From JAAYDY01 sp964500225 (lineage in GTDB: Bacteria; Planctomycetota; Phycisphaerae; FEN-1346; JAACEH01), in assembly GCA_964500225.1 (NCBI GenBank), contig CAZCOA010000036.1:1-29673 (forward strand): a stretch of 29,673 nucleotides of DNA, read 5' to 3'. The notes under the pieces are model-generated. The model searched no databases. It was not told where the DNA came from and saw only the letters and a list, made by a program, of their open reading frames with translations. Of the stretch, positions 21,548 through 29,470 are shown piece by piece; the first letter of the stretch is position 1; every line of letters begins with the position of its first letter. The position numbers and the translations under genes are program-made.

Positions 21548-23329
21548 TTACATGACGCGAGGGCCTTGGGGCGAAACCCATCGGTCGGTCCGGCGCACTG
21601 CCATGACCACGCGTGTGCCGCCGAGCAGGTCGCCCAGGCGTTGGCTTCGCGGCGTCCAGAGGATAATCAGCAGGGCCACAGGAACCAACATCACCTCCAG
21701 CGGCCGCAAAAGGTTCCTGTCCACGATCCGCCACCACGCGGGCCGGCGGTCGTCGGCATCGACGATCATCAGACCGAAGATCAGTTTGCCGGGTGTGCGG
21801 CCCAGGATCAGTTCGGCGCCCAGGAAGTACACCAGCGTCACCGCTGTCAAGACCCCCTTCAGCAGAACCAGATTCATGCTGTTGATCAGGACCTGAGGAT
21901 CCATGGGCTGTCCGGAGAGGAACAGATCCGGCCGTCGGGGGGCTTCGATGGCAAATACGATGACTCCCATGGCCAGGACAACCACCAGGGCATCGACCAG
22001 GAAGGCCATCCCCCGACGCCACAAGACGGGCAGGTACATGAACTTCTCGACCTGGTAGGCGGCAGCTATGGCGGCACGACGACGGTACTCGTCGTCGGCC
22101 AGCCCTGGCCGCGGCATGACGCGTTGTCGGTATCCTCGGATAGCCAGAACTGTGACCAGAACCATGGCGGCCACCATCAGCAAGTTCTGAATCCATCCTC
22201 CCTGGGCGGCAACCAGTGGCAACACGATGCTCGTCTCGGGCAGAGGCGGTTGCTGGTTGTCCCGGCTCGCGTCAAAAGCGACGTCGTAGGCGCGAATTGT
22301 GCGACCGTCGTACTCGGCGGCCACCAAGCGATTGCGGAATGGGACCAGACCGACGGACCGCGTCGCATCGGGCCGCCCCACGGGCGGCGCGACTTCCCAT
22401 TCGACGTGCCACTGGCCGTCGCTTGTGTAGAAACGAGCCAGAACAAGACGCGGTTCGGCCGATGCCGACGCGGGGTAGGCGGCTTCGGTCTGCCCGCCGA
22501 CAGAAGGCGAGCCGCCCGACGCGGCGGGACGAACCAGACAGATCATACCGAGATCGTCGTCATTGGCAGCGATGGACACTTCGGGACGGGCAAGAACATA
22601 GGCCGTCTGGGCGGCGTCGCGGAACTCGGCGGCAAAGGGCCCCTTCCATTGACCCGACGGCTCGCGCCAGACGAACCGCAGCAGATGCCCGTCGGCGTTG
22701 CCCCCCAGAGGGCCGCTCGGAACCGGTTCGGTCCACACCACGTGGAACTGGCCTCGAAACACTGCGGCCCTAGCCATGTGGGCCGTCGCGGGCGTCCAAT
22801 CCAGTGTCGCGCCGATCTGTTCGGCGGTGCCCCACTGGTCCTTCCGGCTCAGACGATGGAAGACCGGCTTGCCGTCGGCGTCGAGGCCCGCGACCATAAG
22901 CATCCGTTCCTCGACGGCCACGGTCACGGGACGCCACCCCAGACTTGGCGGACTCTGGTACCCATAGCCGGAGGGGCCGACGAAGAACATCCCGCCGGAG
23001 GCGTACAGGGCAACCAAGTCTTCCTGCCACGCAACGACATGCAAGAGAAACTCGTCCTGAGGACGTTCGGCCTGGATGGACCATCGGCCCCCAGGATCCA
23101 AGCGACGAAAGAACATGGCTCCGGACCTGGCACCGTCGGCCGCCGGTTGCGCCACCAGAGCCACATAAAGATTCGTGCGGTTCCCGGCCAAGCGGAACTC
23201 GGCATCGTCGATGCGCTGCGGCTCCCGGACGACGTCCCAGACAAGAACCGCCATGATGAGCGGCCAGAGGATCAGTCGCAGCAGCACCGGATGTCTGTTT
23301 AGCGGATGGGGCGTCGGGCTTTCGGCCAT
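21548..23329 (-). CDS. RDD-domain membrane protein with a large extracytoplasmic beta-rich segment
   Basis: 593 residues. A membrane span near 14-32 is followed by about 350 residues without membrane segments. These are rich in short beta-strand blocks with aromatic ends (WSIQAERP, FHVVWTEPV, WHVEWEVAPP), possibly a propeller-like fold. A span near 385-406 comes next (NLLMVAAMVLVTVLAI). The C-terminal 150 residues are an RDD domain: RRGMAFLVDALVV, LGRTPGKLIFGLMIVDADDRR, WWRIVDRNLLRP and QRLGDLLGGTRVV. RDD proteins are widespread membrane proteins, some linked to ion or osmolyte transport. The ATG at 23329 is preferred to a TTG five codons earlier. Neither has a clear ribosome site. The gene is separated from the upstream polymerase gene by about 200 bases with hairpins, so it may be a separate unit. 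Confidence 0.8.
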   Translation of the reverse strand: MAESPTPHPLNRHPVLLRLILWPLIMAVLVWDVVREPQRIDDAEFRLAGNRTNLYVALVAQPAADGARSGAMFFRRLDPGGRWSIQAERPQDEFLLHVVAWQEDLVALYASGGMFFVGPSGYGYQSPPSLGWRPVTVAVEERMLMVAGLDADGKPVFHRLSRKDQWGTAEQIGATLDWTPATAHMARAAVFRGQFHVVWTEPVPSGPLGGNADGHLLRFVWREPSGQWKGPFAAEFRDAAQTAYVLARPEVSIAANDDDLGMICLVRPAASGGSPSVGGQTEAAYPASASAEPRLVLARFYTSDGQWHVEWEVAPPVGRPDATRSVGLVPFRNRLVAAEYDGRTIRAYDVAFDASRDNQQPPLPETSIVLPLVAAQGGWIQNLLMVAAMVLVTVLAIRGYRQRVMPRPGLADDEYRRRAAIAAAYQVEKFMYLPVLWRRGMAFLVDALVVVLAMGVIVFAIEAPRRPDLFLSGQPMDPQVLINSMNLVLLKGVLTAVTLVYFLGAELILGRTPGKLIFGLMIVDADDRRPAWWRIVDRNLLRPLEVMLVPVALLIILWTPRSQRLGDLLGGTRVVMAVRRTDRWVSPQGPRVM

Positions 23330-23463
23330 GGTCGTCCAGAACAAGGGTAACGTTCTTTGCGGGCGCGATTATAGGTTCCCGGTCGGCGGAACGCAACGCC
23401 GACACGAAAAAGGTCGGCGTCTCGGGGTGCGATGGCCGCTTGTGGGCATGCCCATGCCCTGCC

Positions 23464-23487
23464 CTTGCGCCTCCGCACGGAGGCAAG
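23464..23487 (-). terminator. Hairpin downstream of the O-antigen ligase-like gene
   Basis: GCCTCC/GGAGGC with a 4-base loop, extended by CTT/AAG across a 2-base bulge. It begins 49 bases after the stop at 23536 on the minus strand. There is no T-run. A 12-base palindrome TGGGCATGCCCA lies just beyond at 23443-23454. Together they may mark the transcript end before the RDD gene. Confidence 0.35.
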
Positions 23488-23535
23488 CAGCCATTGCGCC
23501 TTGGGGTTGATTGGGAGCCGACAGACTCCCTCCGG

Positions 23536-25911
23536 TTACTGGGCGGAAGATTCCACGAGTCGCCGACAGATGGCCCGCTGGTCGGCTGTCAGTTTGCGGA
23601 GCGGGTCGGGCATGAGGTCGTCGAGGTCCAGGGCGCTGCGGGCCTGACGGGCGGCCTCGGCCGTTTCGCCATAGTGTTCGAGGCACTGGGCGTACTCGAC
23701 GCGGAACTGGGCGCGGGTCGGGTAGCGTGTCACCACTTGCCGCCAAGCGGCGAGGGCCTCATCGCGGATGTCCACCTCGGGCGCGATGTCGGCGGCCGTG
23801 CGGCAGGCCATGGCCAGCATGTGCCAGGTGGGAACGTCAGTCGGGTTGACCGCCAGGACGTTGGCGTAGATGGCAAGAACCTGTCCGATGGCGGCGCGGG
23901 CGGCTTCCCGCGTGCGGTCGGCCTCGGTCTGAAGCCCGTTACGCTTATTCGGCTCCTCGGCGGCGGCCGCCTTGAGGCGAAGCGAGGCCGCGCGCTCATG
24001 CAGAGCCATGGCGGCTCGCCAGTAGCCTTCGGCGGCGAGAATGTCGGGTTCGGTCCAGCGAAGCCATGCCGGCGCGGCCTGGGCGGCGCGATGCAGTGTG
24101 TCGCGATAGTCGGAAAATGCCTGAACATCGAATCCACGGGAGAACACGGCGCGAGCTTGGTCGCGAGCGTCGGCCAGTTCGTCGAGGCTGCGGCTGACGG
24201 GCACCAGCAATGTGCCGCCGTAGAGGACCACGACCGCCAATACGACCATCACAGCGACGGCCCGCCGGACCGGGGATCCGAGCGAGACGGTCATGCGGCG
24301 CGGCCCGTCGGCCGTGGTCACTGTCACGGCGACGAGCAAGTACGCCGTCGCAGCGGTGGGCAACTCGCTGAAACTGAACGAGACCTGTCCTTGGAGCAGG
24401 AAGGCGGCTAGGGCGCCGAGAATGCCTGCCCGAAGCCAGCGGCCGCTGCGGTCGGCCAGCGACGGCGCGCCTTCCAGACCGGCGCCGATGGCCCCGACGA
24501 ATGCGGCCGTCATGAACAAGAACGTGACGAGCGTTTCCAGTAGAACGTATGGCAAACCATCGTCCGACACGCTGCGGAACCGGAATACCAGGCCGACCAG
24601 CACCACCAGGACACCCGCGTAGATCATCGGCCGCCACAGGGCCGGCACGGGCCAGCGCGGTTCGGAGAACATGCGGCCACGATGCAGGCACTCGCGCAGG
24701 GTCGCCGCCGCCAATACGACCACGCCGGCCAGCCCCAGCGGGCCAAACTCCGCCCACGCCCGGACGAACAGATTGTGCGGGTCGCGAATCTCTTCGGGAG
24801 CGTGCGGCAGCTTGTGGGCAAGGTAGTGCGAACCGAAGTTGCCCGCGCCGACGCCGGTCAGCGGATGGTCGCGGATGACGCCCCATGCCCCCTGCCAGTA
24901 ATCAAGGCGAAACTGTAGGCTCTTAATGGCCTCGGGCGCGAGGCCCCATTGCCGGACGACGCCCAAAGCCGCCACGGCGAGGACAGCCGGCACCACGATC
25001 AAACCGATCCTCAGAGCGCGGCACCGCACGGTGGCCAGAATGATCATGAGGTAGGCGCCGACCACAAACGAGGCAATGCCGGCACGACTGCGGCTCATCC
25101 AGATGGCGGCACCGGCGGCGGCCAGCACCACCGACAGTACCACCGTCGCCGCGATGGCCACCGACTTCGGCTGCCCGTCGGCCTGTCGTTCGGTCAGGTG
25201 CCGCGCGTGCCCCACAAGCAGTGCCAAGGCAACCAGGCCGCCCATCACGAGGTAATCGGCCATAAGGTTCGGGTGGTAGAAGGTGCCGAACACGTCGCCG
25301 GCCATTCGGTTGCGGAACATCTGTTCCTCGGGCGAATCGGGACGGATGCCGTGTTCGGCGAGAATATCGAGGCGGTACTCCATGAAGTAGTCCAGCAGGG
25401 CGCTGTGAAGGGTGACTTGACCAAGGACGGCGGCCGCGGCGGTGACCAAGGTGCCGGCCACCAGGGCGCCGAGCAACCAGCGGATGCGTTCACGGTCGTC
25501 GGCGACCATCAGACACGTGAGGAAATAGAGGACGCCGAGGGCGGCTTCGACGGCGCCGAGAACGGCGGCATAGCGGTCCGAGGCTCGACAGGCGGCCACG
25601 GCGGCGCCGACAACCATCAGGATTGCCCCGAGAACGGTCCCTGTGGCCGGGATCACGAGGCAACGTCGCCGAACTCCGTCAAACACCGCGGCGGCGAACG
25701 TCAGCAGGATCAAAGCGCCCATCCAGAGGAGGGCCTGGGTGCCGGGGAATCCGCCCGTGCCGCCGATCTGGAGCGTGGCGGCGAACATCGGCATCAGCAC
25801 GGTGACGGCCACCAGACCGACGAAAGCCGGAGACGTCGGCCGCTGCGACGGCACGACGGGGAGCACCGAAGCGACGGCCGAGGATGTGCGCTTGCGCGTT
25901 GGCGTGGTCAT
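23536..25911 (-). CDS. O-antigen ligase/polymerase-like membrane protein (Wzy_C family) with a TPR-like tail
   Basis: 791 residues. The first 560 hold about a dozen membrane spans. GTFYHPNLMADYLV at 209-222, SRSRAG at 273-278, and the loop WQGAWGVIRDHPLTGVGAGNFG near 339-360 with DPHNLFVRAWAEFG at 377-390 are the hallmarks of the Wzy_C/O-antigen ligase (WaaL) superfamily. This family joins or transfers undecaprenyl-linked glycans on the periplasmic side. The last 220 residues are helical and repeat-like (WHMLAMACRTAADI, EYAQCLEHYGETAEAA), resembling tetratricopeptide repeats. The ATG at 25911 overlaps the stop of the WecA-like gene (ATGA). Family members include O-antigen ligases, polymerases and protein glycosylation transferases, and the sequence alone does not decide which. 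Confidence 0.86.
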   Translation of the reverse strand: MTTPTRKRTSSAVASVLPVVPSQRPTSPAFVGLVAVTVLMPMFAATLQIGGTGGFPGTQALLWMGALILLTFAAAVFDGVRRRCLVIPATGTVLGAILMVVGAAVAACRASDRYAAVLGAVEAALGVLYFLTCLMVADDRERIRWLLGALVAGTLVTAAAAVLGQVTLHSALLDYFMEYRLDILAEHGIRPDSPEEQMFRNRMAGDVFGTFYHPNLMADYLVMGGLVALALLVGHARHLTERQADGQPKSVAIAATVVLSVVLAAAGAAIWMSRSRAGIASFVVGAYLMIILATVRCRALRIGLIVVPAVLAVAALGVVRQWGLAPEAIKSLQFRLDYWQGAWGVIRDHPLTGVGAGNFGSHYLAHKLPHAPEEIRDPHNLFVRAWAEFGPLGLAGVVVLAAATLRECLHRGRMFSEPRWPVPALWRPMIYAGVLVVLVGLVFRFRSVSDDGLPYVLLETLVTFLFMTAAFVGAIGAGLEGAPSLADRSGRWLRAGILGALAAFLLQGQVSFSFSELPTAATAYLLVAVTVTTADGPRRMTVSLGSPVRRAVAVMVVLAVVVLYGGTLLVPVSRSLDELADARDQARAVFSRGFDVQAFSDYRDTLHRAAQAAPAWLRWTEPDILAAEGYWRAAMALHERAASLRLKAAAAEEPNKRNGLQTEADRTREAARAAIGQVLAIYANVLAVNPTDVPTWHMLAMACRTAADIAPEVDIRDEALAAWRQVVTRYPTRAQFRVEYAQCLEHYGETAEAARQARSALDLDDLMPDPLRKLTADQRAICRRLVESSAQ

Positions 25912-27005
25912 GGCTTTCCGGCCCTTGCGACACGTTCGAAGACGGCGATGACGACGAGGATGGCCAGCGTCTGGGCGAAGACGAGGACGGCTTCGAGCGT
26001 ATTGGCACGGCGGAGCATGACGGCGCCGAGGCTCGTGGTGAGCGTGGCCAGGTAGATGGTCAGCACGGCGGCCCGGCGCGACAAGCCGACGGCCACCAGG
26101 CGGTGGCTGAAGTGGTTCGTGTCGCCGACGAAGGGACTCTTGCCGTGAGCGAGGCGGATAAGGGTGACCGAAACGAGGTCATAGAGCGGCACGGCCAGCA
26201 GCACCAGCGGCAGGAACGGGCTGAAGAGACTGCGGCCGGCGTCGGGGCGGTAGTACTCACCCTGGACGGCCAGAATCGCGATGAGAAACCCGACGATGAG
26301 GCTTCCGGCGTCGCCGAGGAAGACGGAGGCGGGCGGAAAGTTGTAGGCCAGAAAGCCCACCAGCGCGCCGGCAAGCACGGCGGCCAGAACCGGGACGAAG
26401 ACCTGTCCGGCAGCGGCCGTGACGGCAGCCAGCACCGCCAGAACGATGGCGGCGACGCCGGCCGAGAGGCCGTCCATGTTGTCGAGGAAATTGAAGGCGT
26501 TGGTCACAGCGACGATCCAGAAGAAAGTAACCACCTGTCCGAGCCAGGGCACGGGGACAAAAAACGTGGCCTGAATGCCGAGTTCCCAAACGGCAATAGC
26601 CGCGGCGGCACACTGGGCGGCAAGCTTGGGCCAGGGCGACAGGCGTCGGCGGTCGTCCACCAGACCGACGACAAAAAGCAAGCCCGTGGCGGCCAGAAGT
26701 CCCAGGAGCATGCCGGTTCGGGAGAGGATGCCATCGGCATGAAGGCGGAGCAGGTCGGACCCCGGCAACCGTTCGACGGGCAGACGCTCGCGAAGGGCAA
26801 CTAGGGCCACGGTGGCGCCGACCGTCAGGATCACAGCCGCGAGGACCCCTGCCCCGCCGCCATAGGGCATGGCGGCGGCATGAATCTTGCGCGGACCCGG
26901 ATGGTCCACGAACCCGATACGCAGGAACGCGCGGCGGGCCATCCCGACCAGCAGGAGCGAGGCGGCGCAGGCGATGGCGAATGAGAACACGAGGACGACG
27001 ATCAT
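25908..27005 (-). CDS. WecA-type undecaprenyl-phosphate sugar-1-phosphate transferase
   Basis: 365 residues with about eleven membrane spans, of the MraY/WecA/TagO family. It loads a sugar-1-phosphate, most likely GlcNAc-1-phosphate, onto undecaprenyl phosphate to start a surface polysaccharide. Motifs are DHPGPRKIHAAAMPYGGG, VGLVDDRRRLSPWPK with the catalytic Asp pair, NAFNFLDNMDGLSAG, SVFLGDAGSLIVGF and NHFSHRLVAVGLS. The HHHFQLKGW triad of MraY is absent, which separates it from the true mraY of the dcw cluster. The ATG at 27005 overlaps the DUF4416 stop (ATGA), and its own stop overlaps the next gene, so the three are translationally coupled. An upstream in-frame extension lacks family support. 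Confidence 0.9.
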   Translation of the reverse strand: MIVVLVFSFAIACAASLLLVGMARRAFLRIGFVDHPGPRKIHAAAMPYGGGAGVLAAVILTVGATVALVALRERLPVERLPGSDLLRLHADGILSRTGMLLGLLAATGLLFVVGLVDDRRRLSPWPKLAAQCAAAAIAVWELGIQATFFVPVPWLGQVVTFFWIVAVTNAFNFLDNMDGLSAGVAAIVLAVLAAVTAAAGQVFVPVLAAVLAGALVGFLAYNFPPASVFLGDAGSLIVGFLIAILAVQGEYYRPDAGRSLFSPFLPLVLLAVPLYDLVSVTLIRLAHGKSPFVGDTNHFSHRLVAVGLSRRAAVLTIYLATLTTSLGAVMLRRANTLEAVLVFAQTLAILVVIAVFERVARAGKP

Positions 27006-27553
27006 GGGCGCCGCGACTCCTTCCGCTGAGCCATGAATCGTTCGCGCACGCGCGTCAGGAACGCCTGGTACTGCGGCGTGCGGAAGTCGGGGTAGGTCCA
27101 CTCGTAGCACTGCCAGCCGCCGTGCGCGAAGCCGAGGGTGGTCTCGGCATAGATGCCGTCGCGGAGGTAGATTCGGTGCGTGTAGTCCTTGCACGAGGCC
27201 AGGACAAGCTTGGCAGGCGTGAGGTAACCGGGGTCGAGGTTCACGGGCCGCCGCACTGCCGGCCAGCGTCCGGAGGCGGCCAACGAGCGTTCAAGGTCGT
27301 TGGTGCGGCGTTTGACGGCGGGCAGGTCGCCCGGGTCGATCAGGCGGTCCATGGCGATGAAGCGGCGCAGAAGCGGGTGGCCCATGTCGGCGCGGTAGTA
27401 GTCGGTGAAGTCGTGGCTCATGACGTCGCTTCGGAGATCCACGGGACCGTACTGCTCGGCAAGCGCGGCCTCGGCGGCGGCCATCGCCTCGGTCCAGACC
27501 GACAGCATGCCGACAATCAGCTTGACAGGCTCGGGGGGGCGGATGTCAGCCAT
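27002..27553 (-). CDS. DUF4416 family protein
   Basis: 183 residues, the full length of this uncharacterised family. Typical blocks are KLIVGMLS near residues 11-18, SHDFTDYYRADMGHPLLRRF at about 46-65, RRTNDLE, RPVNLDPGYLTPAKLVLAS, KDYTHRIYLRDGIYAE, and WTYPDFRTPQY. No membrane segment or signal peptide is seen, so it is probably cytoplasmic. No reaction is known to me for the family. Conserved His, Asp and Tyr residues hint at an enzyme. Here it is the first gene of the coupled trio with the WecA-like and O-antigen ligase-like genes. That may hint at surface glycan work but does not show it. Confidence 0.88.
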   Translation of the reverse strand: MADIRPPEPVKLIVGMLSVWTEAMAAAEAALAEQYGPVDLRSDVMSHDFTDYYRADMGHPLLRRFIAMDRLIDPGDLPAVKRRTNDLERSLAASGRWPAVRRPVNLDPGYLTPAKLVLASCKDYTHRIYLRDGIYAETTLGFAHGGWQCYEWTYPDFRTPQYQAFLTRVRERFMAQRKESRRP

Positions 27554-27609
27554 GTCGGTTCAATCCGTTCTCCGTTAGGCAGAGACGAGCACCGCAATTG
27601 CACATGGCT

Positions 27610-28680
27610 TCATCGCCGGTCATCCATGCCGGCGGACACCGCGGAGCCCAGCCACCCCTTACGACGAAGAACGTCCCAAGCGATGCGGACATGATCTTCC
27701 GCAAACATCCGCTTGCGGTCGTTCCAAGCGTAAGTCTTCTCAATGGCTTCGTTCTCTGTTGCAGCGTGCTCGCGAGTGGCCACCCAGTGAACGGTGGAGA
27801 GCAATTCCATGCCAAACGGCGTCTCGAACCCTTCGATCAAGTTGGCCACCCGATCAAAACGCTCATTGGTGTCGGGATGGCTCTTAAGAAACTCATCCGC
27901 CCGTATTGTCGCCTGCGGCATCAACTCGATCCGCTTCTCCGGATCGTCAGCCGCATCGCCATAGCCGCAGACGAAGTGCCCCTCGATATGGCTCAGCACA
28001 TGCCGGAGATTAACGGCATAAGGACCGTATCTGCCCTTGTCAAAATCGAGTCGCAACGGTTGGCCGGCCTCCTGCATGAAGTACATTAGCTTGTGAATCT
28101 CAAGAAGAGTGATAAAGGGATCCATCAGGGCGGCCAGGTAACGACGCATCAAGCCAAGCAGCGACGCCCGGCCGACGGTCATCTTGGGAGCAGACTTTTC
28201 CCTGGGCATCTTCTCCGGAGCCGGAGCGCCGCCCGGCTCGAAGACAATCACACGAACGTCAGGCAGCACCTGAAAAGCCTGCTCAATCAGCGGACGCACG
28301 TCATGCCACTGGAGACCGCCGAGGCCACACCCCAAAGGGGGCAATGCAATGGAGCGAATCTTGCGAGTGCCGACCTCTGCGACGAGCGCCGTCAAACCGG
28401 CCCGAATGTACTCGAGGCGGCTCTTGCCCTTCCAATGCTTCTTGGTCGGGAAATTGATGATATAGCGCGGATTCTCGAACCGGTTGAGATCGAAGACGTG
28501 GACCTTGCCGGGCTCCAGCCCGCCCCTGTCACAGAGGGACTTGTAGGCTTTGTAGTTCTCGGGGAAGGCCTTGCGGAACTGAAGCGCGATGCCACGGCCC
28601 ATGATGCCCACACAGTTCACTGTATTGACAAGGGCTTCGGCGTCCGCCTTGAGGATATCGCCTCGCACGAGTTCTGTCAT
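27610..28680 (-). CDS. darG: DarG, macrodomain antitoxin (DNA ADP-ribosyl glycohydrolase)
   Basis: 356 residues in two parts. Residues 1-155 are a macrodomain of the TARG1/DarG type: VRGDILKADAEALVNTVNCV, GIMGRGIALQFRKAFP, INFPTKKHW with Lys80 at the catalytic Lys position of Thermus DarG, and ALPPLGCGLGGLQW. It removes ADP-ribose from DNA bases and so repairs DarT damage. After a charged linker, residues about 185-350 form the DarG C-terminal domain (LLEIHKLMYFMQEAGQPLRL, GRYGPYAVNLRHVL), which in studied systems blocks DarT directly by mimicking single-stranded DNA. The start follows a good AAGGGAG site, 17 bases after the darT stop. Sampled lines here are visibly less GC-rich than in the dcw cluster, which suggests horizontal acquisition. 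Confidence 0.93.
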   Translation of the reverse strand: MTELVRGDILKADAEALVNTVNCVGIMGRGIALQFRKAFPENYKAYKSLCDRGGLEPGKVHVFDLNRFENPRYIINFPTKKHWKGKSRLEYIRAGLTALVAEVGTRKIRSIALPPLGCGLGGLQWHDVRPLIEQAFQVLPDVRVIVFEPGGAPAPEKMPREKSAPKMTVGRASLLGLMRRYLAALMDPFITLLEIHKLMYFMQEAGQPLRLDFDKGRYGPYAVNLRHVLSHIEGHFVCGYGDAADDPEKRIELMPQATIRADEFLKSHPDTNERFDRVANLIEGFETPFGMELLSTVHWVATREHAATENEAIEKTYAWNDRKRMFAEDHVRIAWDVLRRKGWLGSAVSAGMDDRR

Positions 28681-28697
28681 GCCTAGGCTCCCTTCTC

Positions 28698-29351
28698 CTA
28701 ATCATAGTACCAGGCCGGCTCAACTGTGACGAGAGGTTTGTGCTCGGCATTCCGCAAAATGGCATTCACCTGTTCCTTGATGTCTTCGTCCTTGACGCCA
28801 ATACGTTCGATGAGTTTCCACGGAAACGACTCGTAGATGAGAAACTCGGCCTGCTTGCCTTCCTTGACAATGGGATCACGCCAGTCGCTTGCCGCAACAG
28901 CAGTCCAGTCAACCTTGTCAAGGTCGTCCAGATGATTGTAGAAGCCGGCGAGGCGGCCTCCGGCATTCCGGTCGGAGAAGCCCCATCGCACGTGATTCTC
29001 ATCAGCCCAACGAACCGCAGCGACCATGTCGGCTTGCAGATGCAGGATCGGTCGCTGCCCTCCGCGATAGCACAGGTCGGGGTGATTGGCCTTGTGCAGG
29101 ATGTACAGCATAATCGATCGGGGACAGAAGTAGAACGGCACGTACTCGCCCACTCTCGTTCCAGGATGACAATTCACGCCAAGGACACAGAGCCGACGTG
29201 CTTTGATACTTGACATGCCTATAACCTCATGGTCAGCATCTTGGGCAAGCATCGCCGCATCGGAGAGGAGCCTCCCGGACGACGCGATCCGCGCCAAGTT
29301 CCGCAGATGCGTGATGTGGTAGATTTGAGGATGTGCTGGCGGCTGCCCCAT
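28698..29351 (-). CDS. darT: DarT, DNA ADP-ribosyltransferase toxin
   Basis: 217 residues, normal for the family (DUF4433). DarT transfers ADP-ribose from NAD+ to a base in single-stranded DNA, stalling replication. It acts as a toxin and, in some systems, as an anti-phage defence. The NAD-binding start IYHITHLRNL is at 10-19, the IKARR Arg pair at 52-53, YVPFYFCPRSIMLY at 70-83, and QAEFLIYESFPW at 167-178. Glu169 matches the catalytic Glu of Thermus DarT. All key residues are present, so it looks active. I chose the ATG at 29351. A GTG at 29474 that overlaps the proS stop would add 41 residues without family support. The darG antitoxin gene follows at once, the usual order. Confidence 0.93.
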   Translation of the reverse strand: MGQPPAHPQIYHITHLRNLARIASSGRLLSDAAMLAQDADHEVIGMSSIKARRLCVLGVNCHPGTRVGEYVPFYFCPRSIMLYILHKANHPDLCYRGGQRPILHLQADMVAAVRWADENHVRWGFSDRNAGGRLAGFYNHLDDLDKVDWTAVAASDWRDPIVKEGKQAEFLIYESFPWKLIERIGVKDEDIKEQVNAILRNAEHKPLVTVEPAWYYD

Positions 29352-29470
29352 AGACGATGCCCCAACTTGTGCTTCCTGGTCGTCAAAGGACTGCTGCTTG
29401 CGCGGCCCAGGTCGCGGTTCCACAGACAAGGCAATTTGGCTGCAACACATCGCTCCGTAATGGTCCGGGA

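Noticed and set aside
21347..23302. 651-residue plus-strand frame opposite the RDD gene
   Set aside because: Antisense shadow. The minus-strand frame has membrane spans and RDD motifs and this one has none.
23398..23418. GCCGAC/GTCGGC hairpin upstream of the RDD gene
   Set aside because: The stem is 6 bp with a T-rich loop rather than a T-rich tail. It may be chance, and there is no clear gene end for it to serve.
25908..27005. Possibility that the WecA-like gene is a second mraY
   Set aside because: It lacks the MraY C-terminal HHHFQLKGW triad and has the WecA/TagO pattern of motifs. A full mraY is present at 10005-11156.
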